This document shows positions 1-15,350 of a stretch of 64,000 bases of DNA, piece after piece. The number at the start of each line of letters is the position of its first letter. The stretch's first letter is position 1. The position numbers were made by a program, and so were the translations under genes. The stretch lies in the NCBI RefSeq assembly GCF_037975245.1, contig NC_092569.1, positions 19,826,001 through 19,890,000 on the forward strand, read 5' to 3'. The stretch is from Apostichopus japonicus (lineage: Eukaryota; Echinodermata; Holothuroidea; Aspidochirotida; Stichopodidae). A model generated the notes under the pieces. It did no database searches, was not told where the DNA came from, and saw only the letters and a program-made list of their open reading frames with translations.

Positions 1-677
1 CTATGACTGGAATTATAAGAGACGAAGAACCTGTGTATATTTAACAATATTATATCTGATTAGAAAGTTGAAAACAATACTTTGAGATACATACAGGTGG
101 TTTCATGTGGATGAGTTGTCGATCAATATAGCTTAGTGTTTGTTACTATGACAAGTCTGCAGTACATTTATTTCAAATATATGCTAATTATTGTTTTATA
201 CATTATCTTACTTTCACCCAATATCATGGTATTTCTTCATTACAACTTTACAGAAACAGATAACAACATGTCTTGTGCATTGCTCTTAGTTGTCACGTTA
301 GGGCCTTGTTATTGTAAAAAAAGGCAACCTGTGTGAATTAACTCAGTAAACACAAGTGTTAATACATCTGATTTACTCAAAAAAGTCACACATTTCATAT
401 TTTCTACTTCCAAGGAGTTTCGACGAAAAACCTCCTTGGGTATTTCAAACTTCTCTCTAATACGGAATATCGATTATAGATGTAAAATAGCATTCCGTTT
501 ATTCTTGTGCAGTATTTACACGAAAATTTGAGAGAAAACAAACGTTTAAAAGACTGCCAAAATCTGAGTTTTTACTCCCAGAAAATAAATCATTTGCATA
601 GACTATTTATTATGGTAGGGGAATAAAACGTTTGCTGAGTATAACGTTCATACAACAGAAAGATTTTCGTTACTCAC
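1..677. other. No gene recognised
   Basis: AT-rich sequence at the window edge. The only open frame of note, at the left on the plus strand, has no recognisable family features and no convincing exon borders. I see nothing else here. Confidence 0.5.
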
Positions 678-793
678 CAACTATACTGACATCCGATATT
701 CCTACCAAACTCATACACGTCACAAGCGTTGTTACATAATCCATACTTCCCAAAGCGGAAGAGTTCCTGCTTTATATTAGAAATTCTCTGTTC
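678..793 (-). pseudogene. Possible degenerate WSC-like exon
   Basis: Read on the minus strand, an open stretch contains a Cys-x3-Cys pair followed by an aromatic/Gly segment and another Cys (CNNACDVYEFG, then GCQYSW), ending at a GTGAGT splice donor. This loosely resembles the first half of the WSC domains in the genes at 47.8 and 58.1 kb. The lower-coordinate half of a WSC domain (C-x3-C-x-G, CGG) is not visible next to it. It could be the remnant of another receptor downstream of gene A1, or chance. Weak evidence only. Confidence 0.22.
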
Positions 794-2015
794 AGATGTA
801 TGAAATATTGTTTTTCATTAATTCGACGACAGCTTTGTCTAGCTTTTATATTCTCGGTACAAGCAGTCCAGTAATGGACAGTTTTACAAAGTGCATATAC
901 TCGTGGTTGAGAAACAATGCCTAGCACAAAAACTCGTTACAAATTCTTTATGGATTTGTGTTAAATATTAACATTTAACGTTTATAGAGTGAATGAATGT
1001 TACTGATGTGAACAGTAAAACAGACAGTAAATTATTAGCTAGCTTATATAGCCAGAATATTAATTAAAATATCGCACAAGGAAATGATGCCTTCTGTCAA
1101 TTTTGACCGACGAGGTCTGATTAATTCCACATACATCAAGTTTACGGCTGCTTTTTGGCAGAAGACTGTAATTGCTCTGGCTGGAAATCGTTTCCTCGAC
1201 AGTTTCAATCCAAACGAACCAGTATTTTTGCTTTCAAAATTAAGAAATACTCCTTTAAAAACTACATTTATTGGTGTAATCAGCATTTCAGCGGTGCAGA
1301 GTTTCTTGTTTGCCCCTCTTTTTCGTTACTTTGCTCTAGCATGTTTATATTAAGCCATTGGAGTTGTGTATGACATTTCGATGTCATTTATTATCCTGAC
1401 ATGTAAGACAACAAAACTCTCGCTGCAGAATACATTTGTGAATCAAATTTGGTGAAAGTAGCATTCAGAAGATCTAGTCTAAACCTATGCTGTTTGTCTG
1501 TAATAAATCAATTTAATCAATAAAATCTTACTCTGACTGAATAATGGCGATTGCTTCAAAAGATAACTTGTTTCCTTTTCTTTTCTTAAATATCATCAAT
1601 TTTGAGTTGAAGATAATGATACAAACATGATTGTCAATTAGTAGCAAATGTTTCTTGTTTATTGCCTAGTTAGTTCGTGATATTTCTTATCAACGTGATT
1701 GAAAGAACTTTACACTAAATAAATAAGACAACAGAAACTGTCGTTGTTCGTTGTTTCAAAATACTGCTCCACGGACGATCTGCCGATTTAAAGCCAAACG
1801 AACACCGTCTTCCATATTTAAGCGAAATAGTTAATCGGTAGTTGCTAATTCCCGCGCATGCGTACCGATCACGAGCAATGACATTTAAAGTCGCCTCAGC
1901 GTACATTATACTCGTCTTGATTGATGTCACTTTAAATAAACAAACTACCATTTCATTATGATAAATAACGTAACAAATGCAATTCATTTGTTTGTGAGTT
2001 TGTGTTGCATTGAGT

Positions 2016-4706
2016 CTACTCCATCGCTGCGTATACTTCGTCTACATTGAAATATATAATAGAATCACAATCCGCATCATCTCTATCAGCTTTGTCGTTG
2101 GTCGGCGCAGATTCAGAACCACATGATTTGTCCCGATGAGATCTACTGGTATTAACATGACCATCCTTTTTATTAAAAGACAGTGACTTCAGTTTCAAAG
2201 ATTTCTTTAACTCTGCTTTACCCACAGTATCTTGTATCGCAGACGGATTACTAGTATCATCTGCTTGGTAATAAGTAGAATCTCCAGGTTCGTCTACTGC
2301 TGCTGGTGAGGTGTCAGTCACAACTTAAGGAGGATCTCGCTGAAACCTCGATATGAAGAAACTTGTTGCATTTATAAGATTCGGGCTGTCAGAAATTAAG
2401 AGAGATATATATAAGGTAAAATATCGTGTTGGGAAGTTCGTTTCGTGAATGACGTTAGACGTTATTCTGATTACCAAATCCAGGAGGTAGACATATTTCG
2501 GTCTATGATTTATTGCTCACAGAATGGAGTGAATGGCGATATATGATCTACAGTATACAACATTCCGTGTGGAGATATTTATATTTTACTTACCATAATT
2601 CGACGAAGCATGATGAATAAAAGACACATATTTTAGTATATTATATGAATTTACACAGTCCCTTAGTGTTAGATATGATGTTACCGATCCAGCTGCAAGG
2701 CCAATGCACAGAATTCCAATGACAGCAATGAAGAGAAAAACTGCACCGTTTCCCCCTGATTAATTTAAGAGACCCATGATTATGATAACAGTTTCTATTT
2801 AAAGAAAGCTAATATTACTACACTGCATTATATACTTCATTCCTTGCATCTTTTTATTACTCAGTTCTTTTCAGTATCATCTTTTTTACACATGAAAAGA
2901 TATGTGATAGCTGTTGGTGTTATTTTACCATGAACGGATTATTACTACGTAAGATAAATGGATTAAAATCAAAAGAAGACATTGGTAAACAAAGAATCTG
3001 CATACGAAATGACAAGAAGATATTAACTAGAGGGCAAAAAAGTACAACTGCGGGCAATTAAAAGGAAAAATCAATTAATGAAAATAATTATGTTTAGCTC
3101 TCATCTCAAGATGGTTGTGTTAAATTAAAATAGAAAGTTCGTCCTCAAAGATAAATTTGAATATATAGCAAAAAAGTTGTTGTACATCATAGTTGTATGA
3201 TACAAAGGTTAAACTAACACCATCACACGTAAGCACAGAATGGCAGGAAACAAGATAATTTTACTTTCAGTTTAAAAATAGATTGAATTGTATATTCCTG
3301 AAGTAACAGTAAACAACTTGTTTAAAATATTTAAAATGAAAAGGGACTTTGAAGAAGCCATTTAGTGCAGCCAAATAATGAATTTCTTGATCATTTCAAA
3401 ATGACAACAAAATTAAAAAACTAGATAAAATGCCTTTCGCCCTACAATTTCCTTATGAGTCATGCAGGCCTTCTACAAAATTCGGCAATATTTGTGAATT
3501 TACATAACCCTTTAACAAATCATTGCTCTTCTGTCATAACCGTAGGCAAAGTGAAAGTGAAATTTTCATCATCATAAAAATACAACAAATTGTTATGTGT
3601 TTTTACATATTTATGTGTCCTTATTTGTACTCACTTGCAGTGATGTATGACTCATTATAATTGCTATTAACTGACAATTTCTCGGTAGACTTTTGACTTA
3701 ATGGATCTAAAAGAAAAAAAGGAGTGCATAGAAAAATAGTGCTGTGAAAGCTGCTTGTCTGCCTAACTACAAGTTTGATGATTAATCACATATACTTTAT
3801 TTAATTAGTACACTTGTAAAATCAACACTACATTATAAGGTTAAGGCTTATCAATAACATAATGCTGACGGCCCCAAGATTGCTTATCATATAAAGAAAA
3901 TCGACTAAACTAGGGATGAAACGTTATTCAGCCCACGGTGATGTTAAGAAGATCTTTGGTTTTTAATACGGCAAAATAAGCTACAATGGTAAACTGTGGT
4001 CTGTAGATTTCTACATGGCCCACTTGGCCCATGGTACTATGTGATTACATAAAGCCGTAGCTAAATTAAACTTGAAGATATATTACACTCATCAGCAGTG
4101 GTGGTTAATAATTCATTTTCTGTTGAATAATTTTCTGACGTGAGACTGTTGTCTGATGACACAATTGAGGTTATCCATTCGTGGTCAGTGGTCCTTCCCT
4201 CACCTAAGTGTGAAGCAAAATCCAACTAGATATAACATATCCTTCATGTAAACACCTAACACACCTTACAACTATATGTTTGCCTAAAGTTTGGCACAAT
4301 AAGATAGTATGACACTGGACCGTTACAGAATCCAGAAGAGATTATACACATATGCTAGCAGTTATACACGTCAATTGATTACATAAAGAAGCAGTACACA
4401 TGAATCTGCTTTTACGTATATCTATTAGTGTTTGGATCAGAATGATTCGATAAGAGTAGTCGATAGAGTTTTATCGATGTAAGTCTCTTAGACGATTGAC
4501 TTCCATCTTGTTACAATGGAATGTTACATGGCTTTTATCAGAGCAAGGTAAAACGTAGAATTCAGCTAAAAAATACAGAACACAAAACAACTCAAAGGAC
4601 TTGAGGATTACTCAGTAATGAATACATTGAAAGATGACAAACCTTTGATAAAGGAGAAAGCGCTGACCAAACAAGCAGTTAGCAGTAAAAAAAGTTTGCT
4701 ATTCAT
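2016..4706 (-). pseudogene. Gene A1: ITIM-tailed single-pass receptor, broken copy
   Basis: Five coding exons can be aligned base for base with gene A2: 4706-4643 (start codon and signal peptide), 4203-4087 and 3706-3635 (Ser/Thr-rich ectodomain), 2755-2662 (membrane helix) and 2385-2016 (cytoplasmic tail). Two lesions set it apart. The donor after the membrane exon reads GG instead of the GT kept in A2 (minus-strand bases at 2661-2660). In the tail exon, a Lys codon AAA of A2 is TAA at about 2324-2326, just after the residues QRDPP. Together they would block correct splicing and remove the tail with its two tyrosine motifs (YFNV and YAAM). The reading frame beyond the stop is still intact and conserved, so the damage may be recent, or the TAA could define a short-tailed form if the donor is bypassed. 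Not a known named gene. Confidence 0.7.
4643..4706 (-). CDS. Gene A1 exon 1: signal peptide
   Basis: The ATG is followed by Asn-Ser-Lys and a hydrophobic core (LFLLLTACLVSA), a standard secretory signal, then Phe-Ser-Phe-Ile-Lys and a GTTTGT donor in phase 1. A CTCATCAG acceptor lies just upstream of the ATG, so the 5' UTR is probably split. The A2 copy shares the frame with a few substitutions. Upstream ATGs were not preferred because this one gives the signal peptide and the right exit phase. Confidence 0.65.
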
Positions 4707-5106
4707 AGTCTTGTATGGCTGATGAGAAAACAAACTTTTCGAAAAGTGTCGGACAATTTCCTCCCAGGTAACAATACCGAACTACCGCAGGTTCTTGTCT
4801 ACCTTATCTGAGATTAAAGGAAAAATTTCACTGTATAAAAGCAATCAATGTCATTGCGATTTTGTTTCTTTTGCTGTGGTATTAAAATTAAATGTGATCA
4901 GTTTCTCTAAGTAGATCAAAACGTGAGTAAGTCTTAAACAATTTGAATACCTCGTAAACTTAAACCTGATTCTTGCAAATTGTTAAGTAACTGCAAAACG
5001 AAGGACGTGGTGCTTTGTCATTCGATCTATTAGGATTTAATAATTATAAGTACAATGCAATGCATGTTTAAAGTCAACCGCACACAGTCCGACTGAATGA
5101 TATGCG

Positions 5107-5113
5107 ACTTACC
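5107..5113 (-). other. Candidate 5' UTR splice donor of gene A1
   Basis: A strong GAG|GTAAGT donor on the minus strand lies upstream of the signal-peptide exon and is kept in the second copy at 62715-62721. Paired with the CTCATCAG acceptor before the ATG, it would remove an intron within the 5' UTR. The upstream limit of this exon is not determinable by eye. Confidence 0.4.
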
Positions 5114-6540
5114 TCAACTCGGCCGTTGAAACGTACTAAGATAATCAAGGGAAACCGAAAACAAACTGCTCAACATGTTGCGTTTACTCGACTGTTCGTA
5201 GGTGACTACCTTGGGATGTCAAAAATGTAACTTATTAAAGTACCGTGAATAACGTATGGAACATCGGTCGTCGTTAACAGACAACATCGCGGGAACAAAT
5301 CAACTCAAATGGTAAGAAAACGTGCCAATTACTTACTTTGTCAATACCGGTCATCTTCAAATGTTGCAACTTATTATAGCAAACACGTCTTTCATCACCC
5401 GAAAATTATATGTTGTCTTCTTCGCTATATAATAAACTGAATGATGAAAGGGAAACTGTCATATAGAGTTCAACAACCTCTCGATTTGTTTTTGACAACT
5501 GTATTCAGTTAAGAAACACTTAAATGGTAATTCAAGATTTAATGTTCATCGACAGATATGACAGAGATGACAAAAAATACTTAAAATGAAAGTTGTTGTC
5601 AAGTACGTAACTCTTAAACGAAGAAAGAAAAGTAAGATCAATAGTTTAAAAGTACGTTGTTAAATTTGAATTGAAAGAGAAACACTGTCAACATTACCTG
5701 TAAATTGCAGGAATATCTCTGTAGACAAAACATGTTAGCGATATTAAATATCCAAAAAAGATAGTTCAAATCAGCTGTCCTTTCGATAATTGGGTCGTAA
5801 AAATTTCCCTGATCATATAAACTGTAGTTGTTGTGTACACTGTGTAGTCAGCAGAATAAATCGTTCGAAGCATTAACTGACAGATGCATGCTAGTAGACC
5901 TTCTGTTGTAAATAACACTACGTATCAATGCAATCCTACATACAAATCCCCTTATCATACAAGTGAAGATTTACCCTGAAAGTGATTAAGGATCGAATTA
6001 TGTACACGTAGTATATTTAAAACGTTTGTCGTGTCACTTTTTGAGAGTCAGAAACTCTCTTGAGTTCATAAAACATAAAGAGTTGGCAGAGTATCAAGTT
6101 TGAACAAGATGATGTTCGATGCATCTCATTGTTCGTCTTGTAAATGAGTTACTCTTAAGAATGCCTAAGCATGACAATGTGTTAATTAATGTATAACCAT
6201 TGATCAAAGATTAAAAAAAAAACATGTTTTAACATAACTTGGCAGCAAGCATTATTGGATTGATATAATTGCCTTTTTTGGAAGTACTATTATTGCGTCG
6301 ACTGACGCTAAACTTGAAACGGCGAGAAATGTCACCTTCACAGACACAGCATAAATATAAACACAATGTATAGTATTAAAAGCATAACAACGTTTCATAA
6401 ACGGATTTACTCACCAACGTATTACTTGAAGTGTCATTCAATGTACCACAAATTAACTATATTCTGTATGACCGTGAAAGGAAAGTCTTTAAAATAGTTT
6501 GAAGTATGATCTGATGAAGAATCTGTACAAACCACACGGT

Positions 6541-8795
6541 ATGCTGTACAACGATCAAATATAATTTAATATGGCAAGATGGCAAACAGTGGTTTAAACT
6601 GTAAAGAAGAAAAAGTACAGGCAAGTTCACCATGAGTCGAAAGGGTAAATGAGTTTTCTTTTTTATGTGCTAGAATAAAAAGTACAATTAAACGTTGACC
6701 TAGTATATTATATGGTTATTTCGTACAAATACTTACATTTGTCACATTGGTACCTATACTTCCTTAGATTTATTCCCGAGATTTCTTGTAATTACAACAA
6801 ATCTGTTCAATTCCTACAAGTAAAACAATATTTCAACGCCTTCAAACCGTTTAAGAGGAGTTTTTGAAACAACATTGCCCTTTGCCTCGAATCACATTAC
6901 CTTTGACCTCGGTTCCCACGGCAACCACCTATTTTGATAGAACTATACCATTATACCCATGGCGGTTCTATATCAATTCAATGTGTTCCCTTGGAGTTAA
7001 AACAAGAACGAATTTTCAAGAGAATACAAGTTTTGTAAATTCCTGTCTATGAACCCTATGACTAAGTTTGAGCTCAGAACCCGTTTCTCCTACATACTAC
7101 TTTCAACAGTCTAAGCAGGTCAGCAGGATAATAATATCTCTTTTTTGAACAATTAAAATCCCATTGTCCATTGAAGTCAGACCAGTATCGTACGTTTCAA
7201 ACGCGCTTTTTGTTTTTGGTTTTGAGCGTTTCACAAATTTTACCAGGTGTCTTGAAACATTCCTTATTTTATTTTTAGCCATAAGTTACATTTTTAAATA
7301 TTTGGGAGATTGTCTATAAATAACAGCCGGTGGTTAACTTTGAACATTTCCTTCGTCCTTTGAGGGAGCTGTAGAGTGGAAATATCTTTTGATGATTTTT
7401 CTAAAAGAAGAGAGACGAGGGTAACCACCAAGGTGTCTTGTTTTGGCTGCCTTCCTCAAGTAGTGTCTTCCTATACACTATACTCTAAGATTTCTATATT
7501 TCCCCATTTACAATGGAAACAAACACTCTTTTAGTAAGGTTGTTACAAACGGTGTTTGAATTTCTTTCAGTACTTTTCTCAATGGAATAAATCGTTTGGT
7601 ACGAAGTGTCTGGCCATAAGCAAGGGTACGCTTATTATGTAAAGGATCATATTAAAGGTACATGTTCTGAAAAAAAGTGGCTTTGACATAAGGGCCATAT
7701 TCCTCTTGTACTTCTTTAGTGAGTTTATGTATTAATATTACCTAAGGGATATAATCCAATTTAAAAGACGTCATAAATTCAACGATCTTTCATAAGGTCA
7801 TAAAAGGCTTCATGCCCACTGGCAATCACCAATATAATAACAACACACTATATACTTAAGTTGGCAGAGCTCCATAATCTTTCTTCAACTGTAGTATTAT
7901 CATCACTTGAAATGAGAAAATAAGACGCAGTCAAATTGATTTATTGCCCAGTATTGATTTCACATAATGTTTCATAATCTCTGTGCGTATCAACAGAAAT
8001 TAACTAACGCCACTATGACTATATAAGAACATACGTTGTCATCTTGGTGAAACTAAAATACACACATGAATGTACGCTTCGCGACAAACAGTCAAACGCC
8101 ATCGGTGGTAAAGTTAGTGCCAAGAGACGGTTTAGGAGTCTATTTAATAACTTCAATATGAGTCGATAACGTGCTTGAGTGTCTTATGAATTCAAGCAGC
8201 ATTGGAACAGTTTAACAGTCTGTTGTTGCTTCCGTGCACGCTATCCCGTTGTAGTCTGACTAGAAATTCAGAGTAAGCATTTGCATAACAATGTTATGCA
8301 AACGTTACTCACTAGTTTCTCTTTAAAGTGCTTTGGTTGTTTCCAAGTTGTCCAAACACAGGTTTGCACATTATGCCAGATATTGCATTATAACGTTATT
8401 CTGTAATGAATATTGAGCCTGATATGGCCGATACATATTAACTTGACACATTATCATCATCATTTCAGCAATATTTAATTCTGCATTTTTGTTATCCTGT
8501 AGTAGAAGAGGTTTGTACGTTGGAAGGAAATGTTACAATGATATTCATGAGCTACCTAGTTCATATCTAAATCAAAGAGAGAGAAAAATCTGCTAAGGCA
8601 TATGTACTGATGAAAGCCTGTTTAGGCTAAATATGTAAAAGTTAGATTTTTGCCGTATCTCTTATCGTGTTCTTAAAAGTTTGTTTTCGTTCTAGTTTGC
8701 CTTTGAAGAAGATCCTGCTGAGATCGAAACTTCAGACCGTCTAAGTTTTACGTAGTTGCTATACATCCAACTGAACTGCCTGTCCATCTGTGTAT
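6541..8795. other. No gene recognised
   Basis: AT-rich, apparently non-coding sequence upstream of gene A1. I see no open frame with family features, no RNA gene and no clear repeat. Confidence 0.5.
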
Positions 8796-9246
<451 letters not shown>

Positions 9247-9247
<1 letters not shown>

Positions 9248-10789
9248 ACAGGTTACATTTAATCAACCATATTTCGAGTTAGCGACCAGATATTGAGATG
9301 GAGCTCCAATTGTAGACAGTAAGGAATCGTTTTCACTAACTCAATGACAGTATTTGCCTGGACTGCCACAGTAATGATACCATGTAGGATAGAAGGCGTC
9401 CATCTTAAATGCATTACTCTATTAATTTGATGGTGCTCTTTCTTTATTCGTAGCTTAGCAGCATGTTTCTGATTTATACGCTGGGTCTACAGAGCACAGG
9501 GGCACATACGCACATACGGTCAATTACGCAGATAAGTCGGTAATATAGGGGAAGGTAAAATCGTTGTGTTGGAGAAGGGAGTGACAGAACTGGATCAGGG
9601 TGGGATATTGTCGGATTTCTGAGACAGTGACAAATAACATCTGACGAACCACCTGATAAACTTACCTCGTGTGTTGGTCCAACTTGGTAACTAAACGTAC
9701 ATTTTTACAGTTTTCTCATGGAGTTCATAGATCCATTGAGGTCAGGCTAGGTCTGAAACGTTGTAAATATGATTATGTAACTGCAAAAGAATACTTGTAT
9801 GAATCCAGACCTGGTGTCTAGATCATCACGAGTGAGTATAAGAATACTAGTGTATACGTTCTGCCGTGAACTGTAAATCTAACTTGATATTAATAGGTGA
9901 AAATCCGAGAGAAAAAATTAGATAACTTAGATAATTCCTTTTTGTGTGAATTCCGTACTTTGTCAGTAAAAATTCAATAGCCTGTCATAAGAAAGTCAAA
10001 GGTCACTTTTAATCAACAATAATGAAAGTATGACAACTGTTAACATCCGATATCTAAACGAAGTACAGTATCATATAACTTTTTTATGATTTTATGTATG
10101 AAGCCTTTATGAATACCATATTTAAAATAACTGTTTCTTTTATCTTGTTTGTTTCTTTGTTACTTTCTTTCATTGTATGTAAAAAAAGGAATTGCAATAA
10201 AAGTAACAATTGTTACAACCGCGAATATTCTCTCATAACGTTCATTTGGTTTATTAGTGTAAATGTAATACGTAGATAGAAGTCAATCTGAATCTTCTAA
10301 CTTGTATCTATTACTTTTGAAACAAACACCAATATATAATTGTTGGACCTTAATAATTATTCGTGCAATTTACAGTGTGTAGCATTACAAGTTACAGTAC
10401 CAACGAAAACAAAGCACAGGCCAGTATATGTTACTCGTACGTACGTTCATAGATGCGTAGTATTTTCATTTGCTTGCTTGGATCGTTAATATGAATACCA
10501 GAATACCGAGCTATTTGTCAGAAATGCAATAAAACCAGGATTATTCGAACTTTGAACTGTTAGGCAACGAATCTGAAACACCCGTAACTCTCTGCAGAAG
10601 AGCGTCACGTGATTTAAATTGTGTCATACGGTAAACGTTGTAGTGTGATAGTTAAATAGTGATATAGTGATCTATTTCCACACCGTCACTAATAAACAAC
10701 ATCTCATTATATGTTGGATGTTATTACAGGAAGCGTCAGCCCCGAACGATTGTATTCAACAATCTAACACTGGGAGCGTATAGTCTGCA
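9247..10789. other. No gene recognised
   Basis: AT-rich sequence with no supported gene. Short open frames lack family features or splice context. Confidence 0.5.
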
Positions 10790-12714
10790 TGGTTTGTACA
10801 AGGATTCGTTTATAGATTTCCGTATACATTGTATGGTTTGGTATAGAATTGAATATCACTGTCTGTCTATCTATCTGTTCTGTGACATGATTGTACAACA
10901 TCTGACTTTTTTTGACCGTACTAAGACACACTCGATACTAATAGCTAGTACAGTAAATACTGTCCATGTTCCACAACCGTGCATCGGTTACTACTGCCCT
11001 GGGTTCGCAACACGGTAACATGTGTTACAGGTGGCACAGTAATTACTGCAAAGCTGTTACACGTCGCACTACGAGTCCGAAAGGTGGAAATGCGCAGCGA
11101 CTGGGTAACGAAGACTACTCACTAGCCGAACAATACGGAGTGCGTGGTCGGCGCTGGCACAACACGTAGCCGACACACTGCGGTGGTTATTTTATACTGC
11201 ATGCGAGATTCAGATGGTAGCCTAACTTTTCTTGAATCGTATTAGTAAATCCATTTGATTGAAACATTCTTCACGGACAGGTGAGTGTGTGAAAATCTCA
11301 AATAGATACAGAATAGATACACAAAATGCAACCTAAGGTGGTGGAGGGGGACCAGGATTTGCCGTATAGGTAGTTCCACGTCTAAATTAGGCATTTACAT
11401 AGAATTATTACCAGCATTTACATTAACATGTGAACAAATTGAAATTTTTTTCAATAAATCATCTTCGTTTAGTTATATGGAATAATATGACCTGCACTGT
11501 TCACAACACGGAGAAATAATGTTTCTAAACGGAAGGTTCTAAACTATATCAAAAAAGATGTGAGAAAGCATTATTATTAGTAAGACTATTTTTTATCTGT
11601 GATAAATGTCGTGTACATATATCAAACAAAAACACTACCTCGTGCTTTAATAACACAAGCCTTTTGCCTGTGCAGTCATTATTAGTTAGCGATCCTTGCT
11701 GTAAATTCATCATTTACTCGTGTTGTATTGATTATGTATATGAATTACATGTCAATCATTTGATATATTATAAAATAGATATAGAACGACACAAGAAACA
11801 ATTGACATCTCCAGCATTTCCATGTTACGTATCTATGTTACGTATTAATTGAAACTATTAGTTGATCCCATTAATAAGTCCCATAAGCATATGAGCCGTA
11901 TAAAATGCATATAAAATAAAGCCATGAAAAGTAGGAGATGATAAAAACCTGAATGAATATTACGAGCAAAAAAACAAACAGTTCCCAGTAAAGTTCAAAC
12001 AAGACGCTATTATAAAAAAGCAAAATAGAAGATTAATGAAAAGGAAATAAGTCTAAGATTGCTAGGAGAAACCGGGATTTTAAAGACTGTGAATGAGGGA
12101 GAAATCAATTATGAAAGAAACCTGATATAGAACGACACAAGAAACAATTGACATCTCCAGCATAAGGCCAAATATAGCCTCATTATGAAAAACAAAATAA
12201 AAAGAGAAAATTAATAAAGAGGATAACAATGTATATTGTGCCTTTTCTAGGATGAAACGAAAGAAACGAAAGCCGTCCATACTCATTAATATGAATTTAA
12301 CAAGTCGGTTTATTAATCATTGACCTGATTATACCGTAAGGCAAATACGATAATAACTCAAACTATATGCCTCGTGTGGCTTTAGATTGCGGAGTGTTTC
12401 AATTACGCCTACATTCAAAGTGACTTATTGCAGTAAGGTATATGTGTGTATAAAATCCTATTTGTGTAAAGCTACACCGTCCTACACATCAAAATGCACC
12501 TCACTGACACCAACATGGAAAGTTCATTGTATGTATGTCATTCCGACAATTGTTTGGTCTGAACTTTGCACAGAGTCATTGTCAATATGTCTACTTGTTT
12601 CTGTTTTCATGGCAAAACATGAACATGCATGATTATATATTTTCTGAGTATTTCATGCCGAACACACATATACTATTCATGACCGACTATTCAAGATATA
12701 GTAAGTAAACTCCA
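10790..12714. repeat. Degenerate kilobase-scale repeat, copy 1
   Basis: The part from 11831 to about 12714 is clearly repeated at 13994-14902, with shared words such as ATTAGTTGATCCC, AAAGTAGGAGATGATA, TGACCTGA-ATACCGTAAGGC and GAACATGCATGATTATAT. The earlier part (10.88-11.6 kb) has weaker matches near 15.54-15.86 kb. A 44-base piece (around 11774-11816) also recurs inside it at about 12126-12170. No coding function is visible, and the repeat unit's true borders are unclear. Confidence 0.75.
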
Positions 12715-12839
12715 TCAAATATTTCTAAAATATTGATTTTCACATATCGCTATATTGTTAGAACTTTCGCCATTCTACTTGTCAGAACTTCTGCAACCAT
12801 ATCATGCAATTCGCAGTTTCATGAGATCACACAATAAAT

Positions 12840-13993
<1,154 letters not shown>

Positions 13994-14902
13994 AATCTAT
14001 GTTTCGTATTAATTGAAACTATTAGTTGATCCCCTTATTAAGTCATTTTTAGCATATGAGCCGTACAAAATGCACATAAAGTAAAGCCATGAAAAGTAGG
14101 AGATGATAGAAACCTGAATGAATATCAAACAAAAGCAAACAAAAAATTGACAGCTCCTAGTAAAGTTCAAACAAGACGCTATTATAAAAAGTAAAAAATA
14201 GAAGATTAATGAAAAGGAAATAAATCTAAGGTTGCTAGGAGAAACCGGGATTTTTAAACACTGTGAATAAAGGAGAAATCAATAAAAGAAACCTGTTCAC
14301 AATATTAACTAATATTCCACCGACTGGTGCATATTTAAGAATATGGGCAAATATAACGCCGTTATGAAAAACAAAATGAAAAGAGAAGATTAATAAAGAG
14401 GAAAGTAATGTATTGTGCTAATTATAGGATGAAACTTGTTCTGTTATTACTATGAAAGAGCAAATGAAATAGAAGCGAAGCCGTCCATACTCATTATTAT
14501 TAATTCGGTTGATTAATCATTGACCTGAATATACCGTAAGGCATAGACAATATTAACTTAACCTATATGCTTCACGTGGCTTTAGATTGCGAAATCTTAA
14601 ATTACGCCTACATCCAAAGTGACTTATTGCAGTAAGGTACATGTCTGTATTAACTCCTATTTGTGTAAAGCTACACCGTCCTAAACATCAAGACGTACCT
14701 CACTGACACCAGCATGGAAAGTCCTATGTGTGTATGGCATTCCGACAATTGTTTGCAAAGAGTCCATATCCAATATGCCTATTTGGCTCTGTTTTCATGG
14801 CCAAAACATGAACATGCATGATTATATTTCCCGACTTTTACATGTTGATTAAACACATACTATTCATTACCGACTATTTCAGATGTAGTAAGTAACCTCC
14901 AT
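13994..14902. repeat. Degenerate kilobase-scale repeat, copy 2
   Basis: Matches 11831-12714 in the same orientation with scattered substitutions and small indels throughout. It contains an extra segment around 14280-14340 not obvious in copy 1, while copy 1 carries its own internal 44-base duplication at the comparable place. Confidence 0.8.
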
Positions 14903-15266
14903 AGAAAGTTAACGGTAAGTTATAGCATTGTAACTTTCTGTTTGCACAGAAATTAATATACCTGAGTATTTACTTAGACTTTTAGAGTATTACCATAACG
15001 TGGTAATACTTCTATGGTAAGATTATACCTATGTAGTCTGTCACATTTATTTAATGTATAATTAATATTATTACAAACAGTAGCTTTCGTGTAATGATAG
15101 GCCCGACTCAAATTTATATTTACAGACTCAGTTTCATTGATAAAATAGTTCAAGATGAATCTTTGTAGCTTTATATACTTATTCATTTACACACACCCAT
15201 CATATTAATCTCATCAACATAGTGTTTTCAAATGTCAATCCAACCATCTATCCATCTATCTATCTA

Positions 15267-15267
15267 T

Positions 15268-15338
<71 letters not shown>

Positions 15339-15350
15339 ACCAGCCAGCCA
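15267..15350. repeat. (AGCC)n microsatellite
   Basis: About 20 tandem AGCC/CAGC units flanked by ATCT/ATCC tetramers. The flanks on the two sides resemble each other (TTCATTTACAC...ATAGTGTTTT on the left, TTCATTTACCATC...ATAGTGTTTT on the right), suggesting the tract sits inside a small duplicated segment. Confidence 0.95.

Larger units (their letters stand above)
930..6540. repeat. Duplicated block, copy 1 (partner 58480-64000)
   Basis: From about 930 onward this sequence matches the block that begins near 58480, in the same orientation and about 57.5-57.6 kb away. The match covers the gene A coding exons, introns, 3' flank and 5' flank. Differences are scattered substitutions plus indels. 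For example, copy 1 has about 160 bases between 5900 and 6070 that are missing from copy 2 near 63540, and copy 2 has an extra stretch near 61470-61500. The match continues to the right edge of the window, so the full duplication is longer than seen. Confidence 0.9.

Noticed and set aside
1084-1373. Plus-strand frames shared with 58644-59012
   Set aside because: Present in both duplicate blocks, but the frame ends differ and they lack domains. They lie in the 3' flank of gene A. Conservation is explained by the recent duplication.
1715-1987. Minus-strand frame shared with 59272-59508
   Set aside because: Truncated at its N-terminus in copy 2 and without known features. It lies downstream of the gene A stop codon, most likely 3' UTR or flank.
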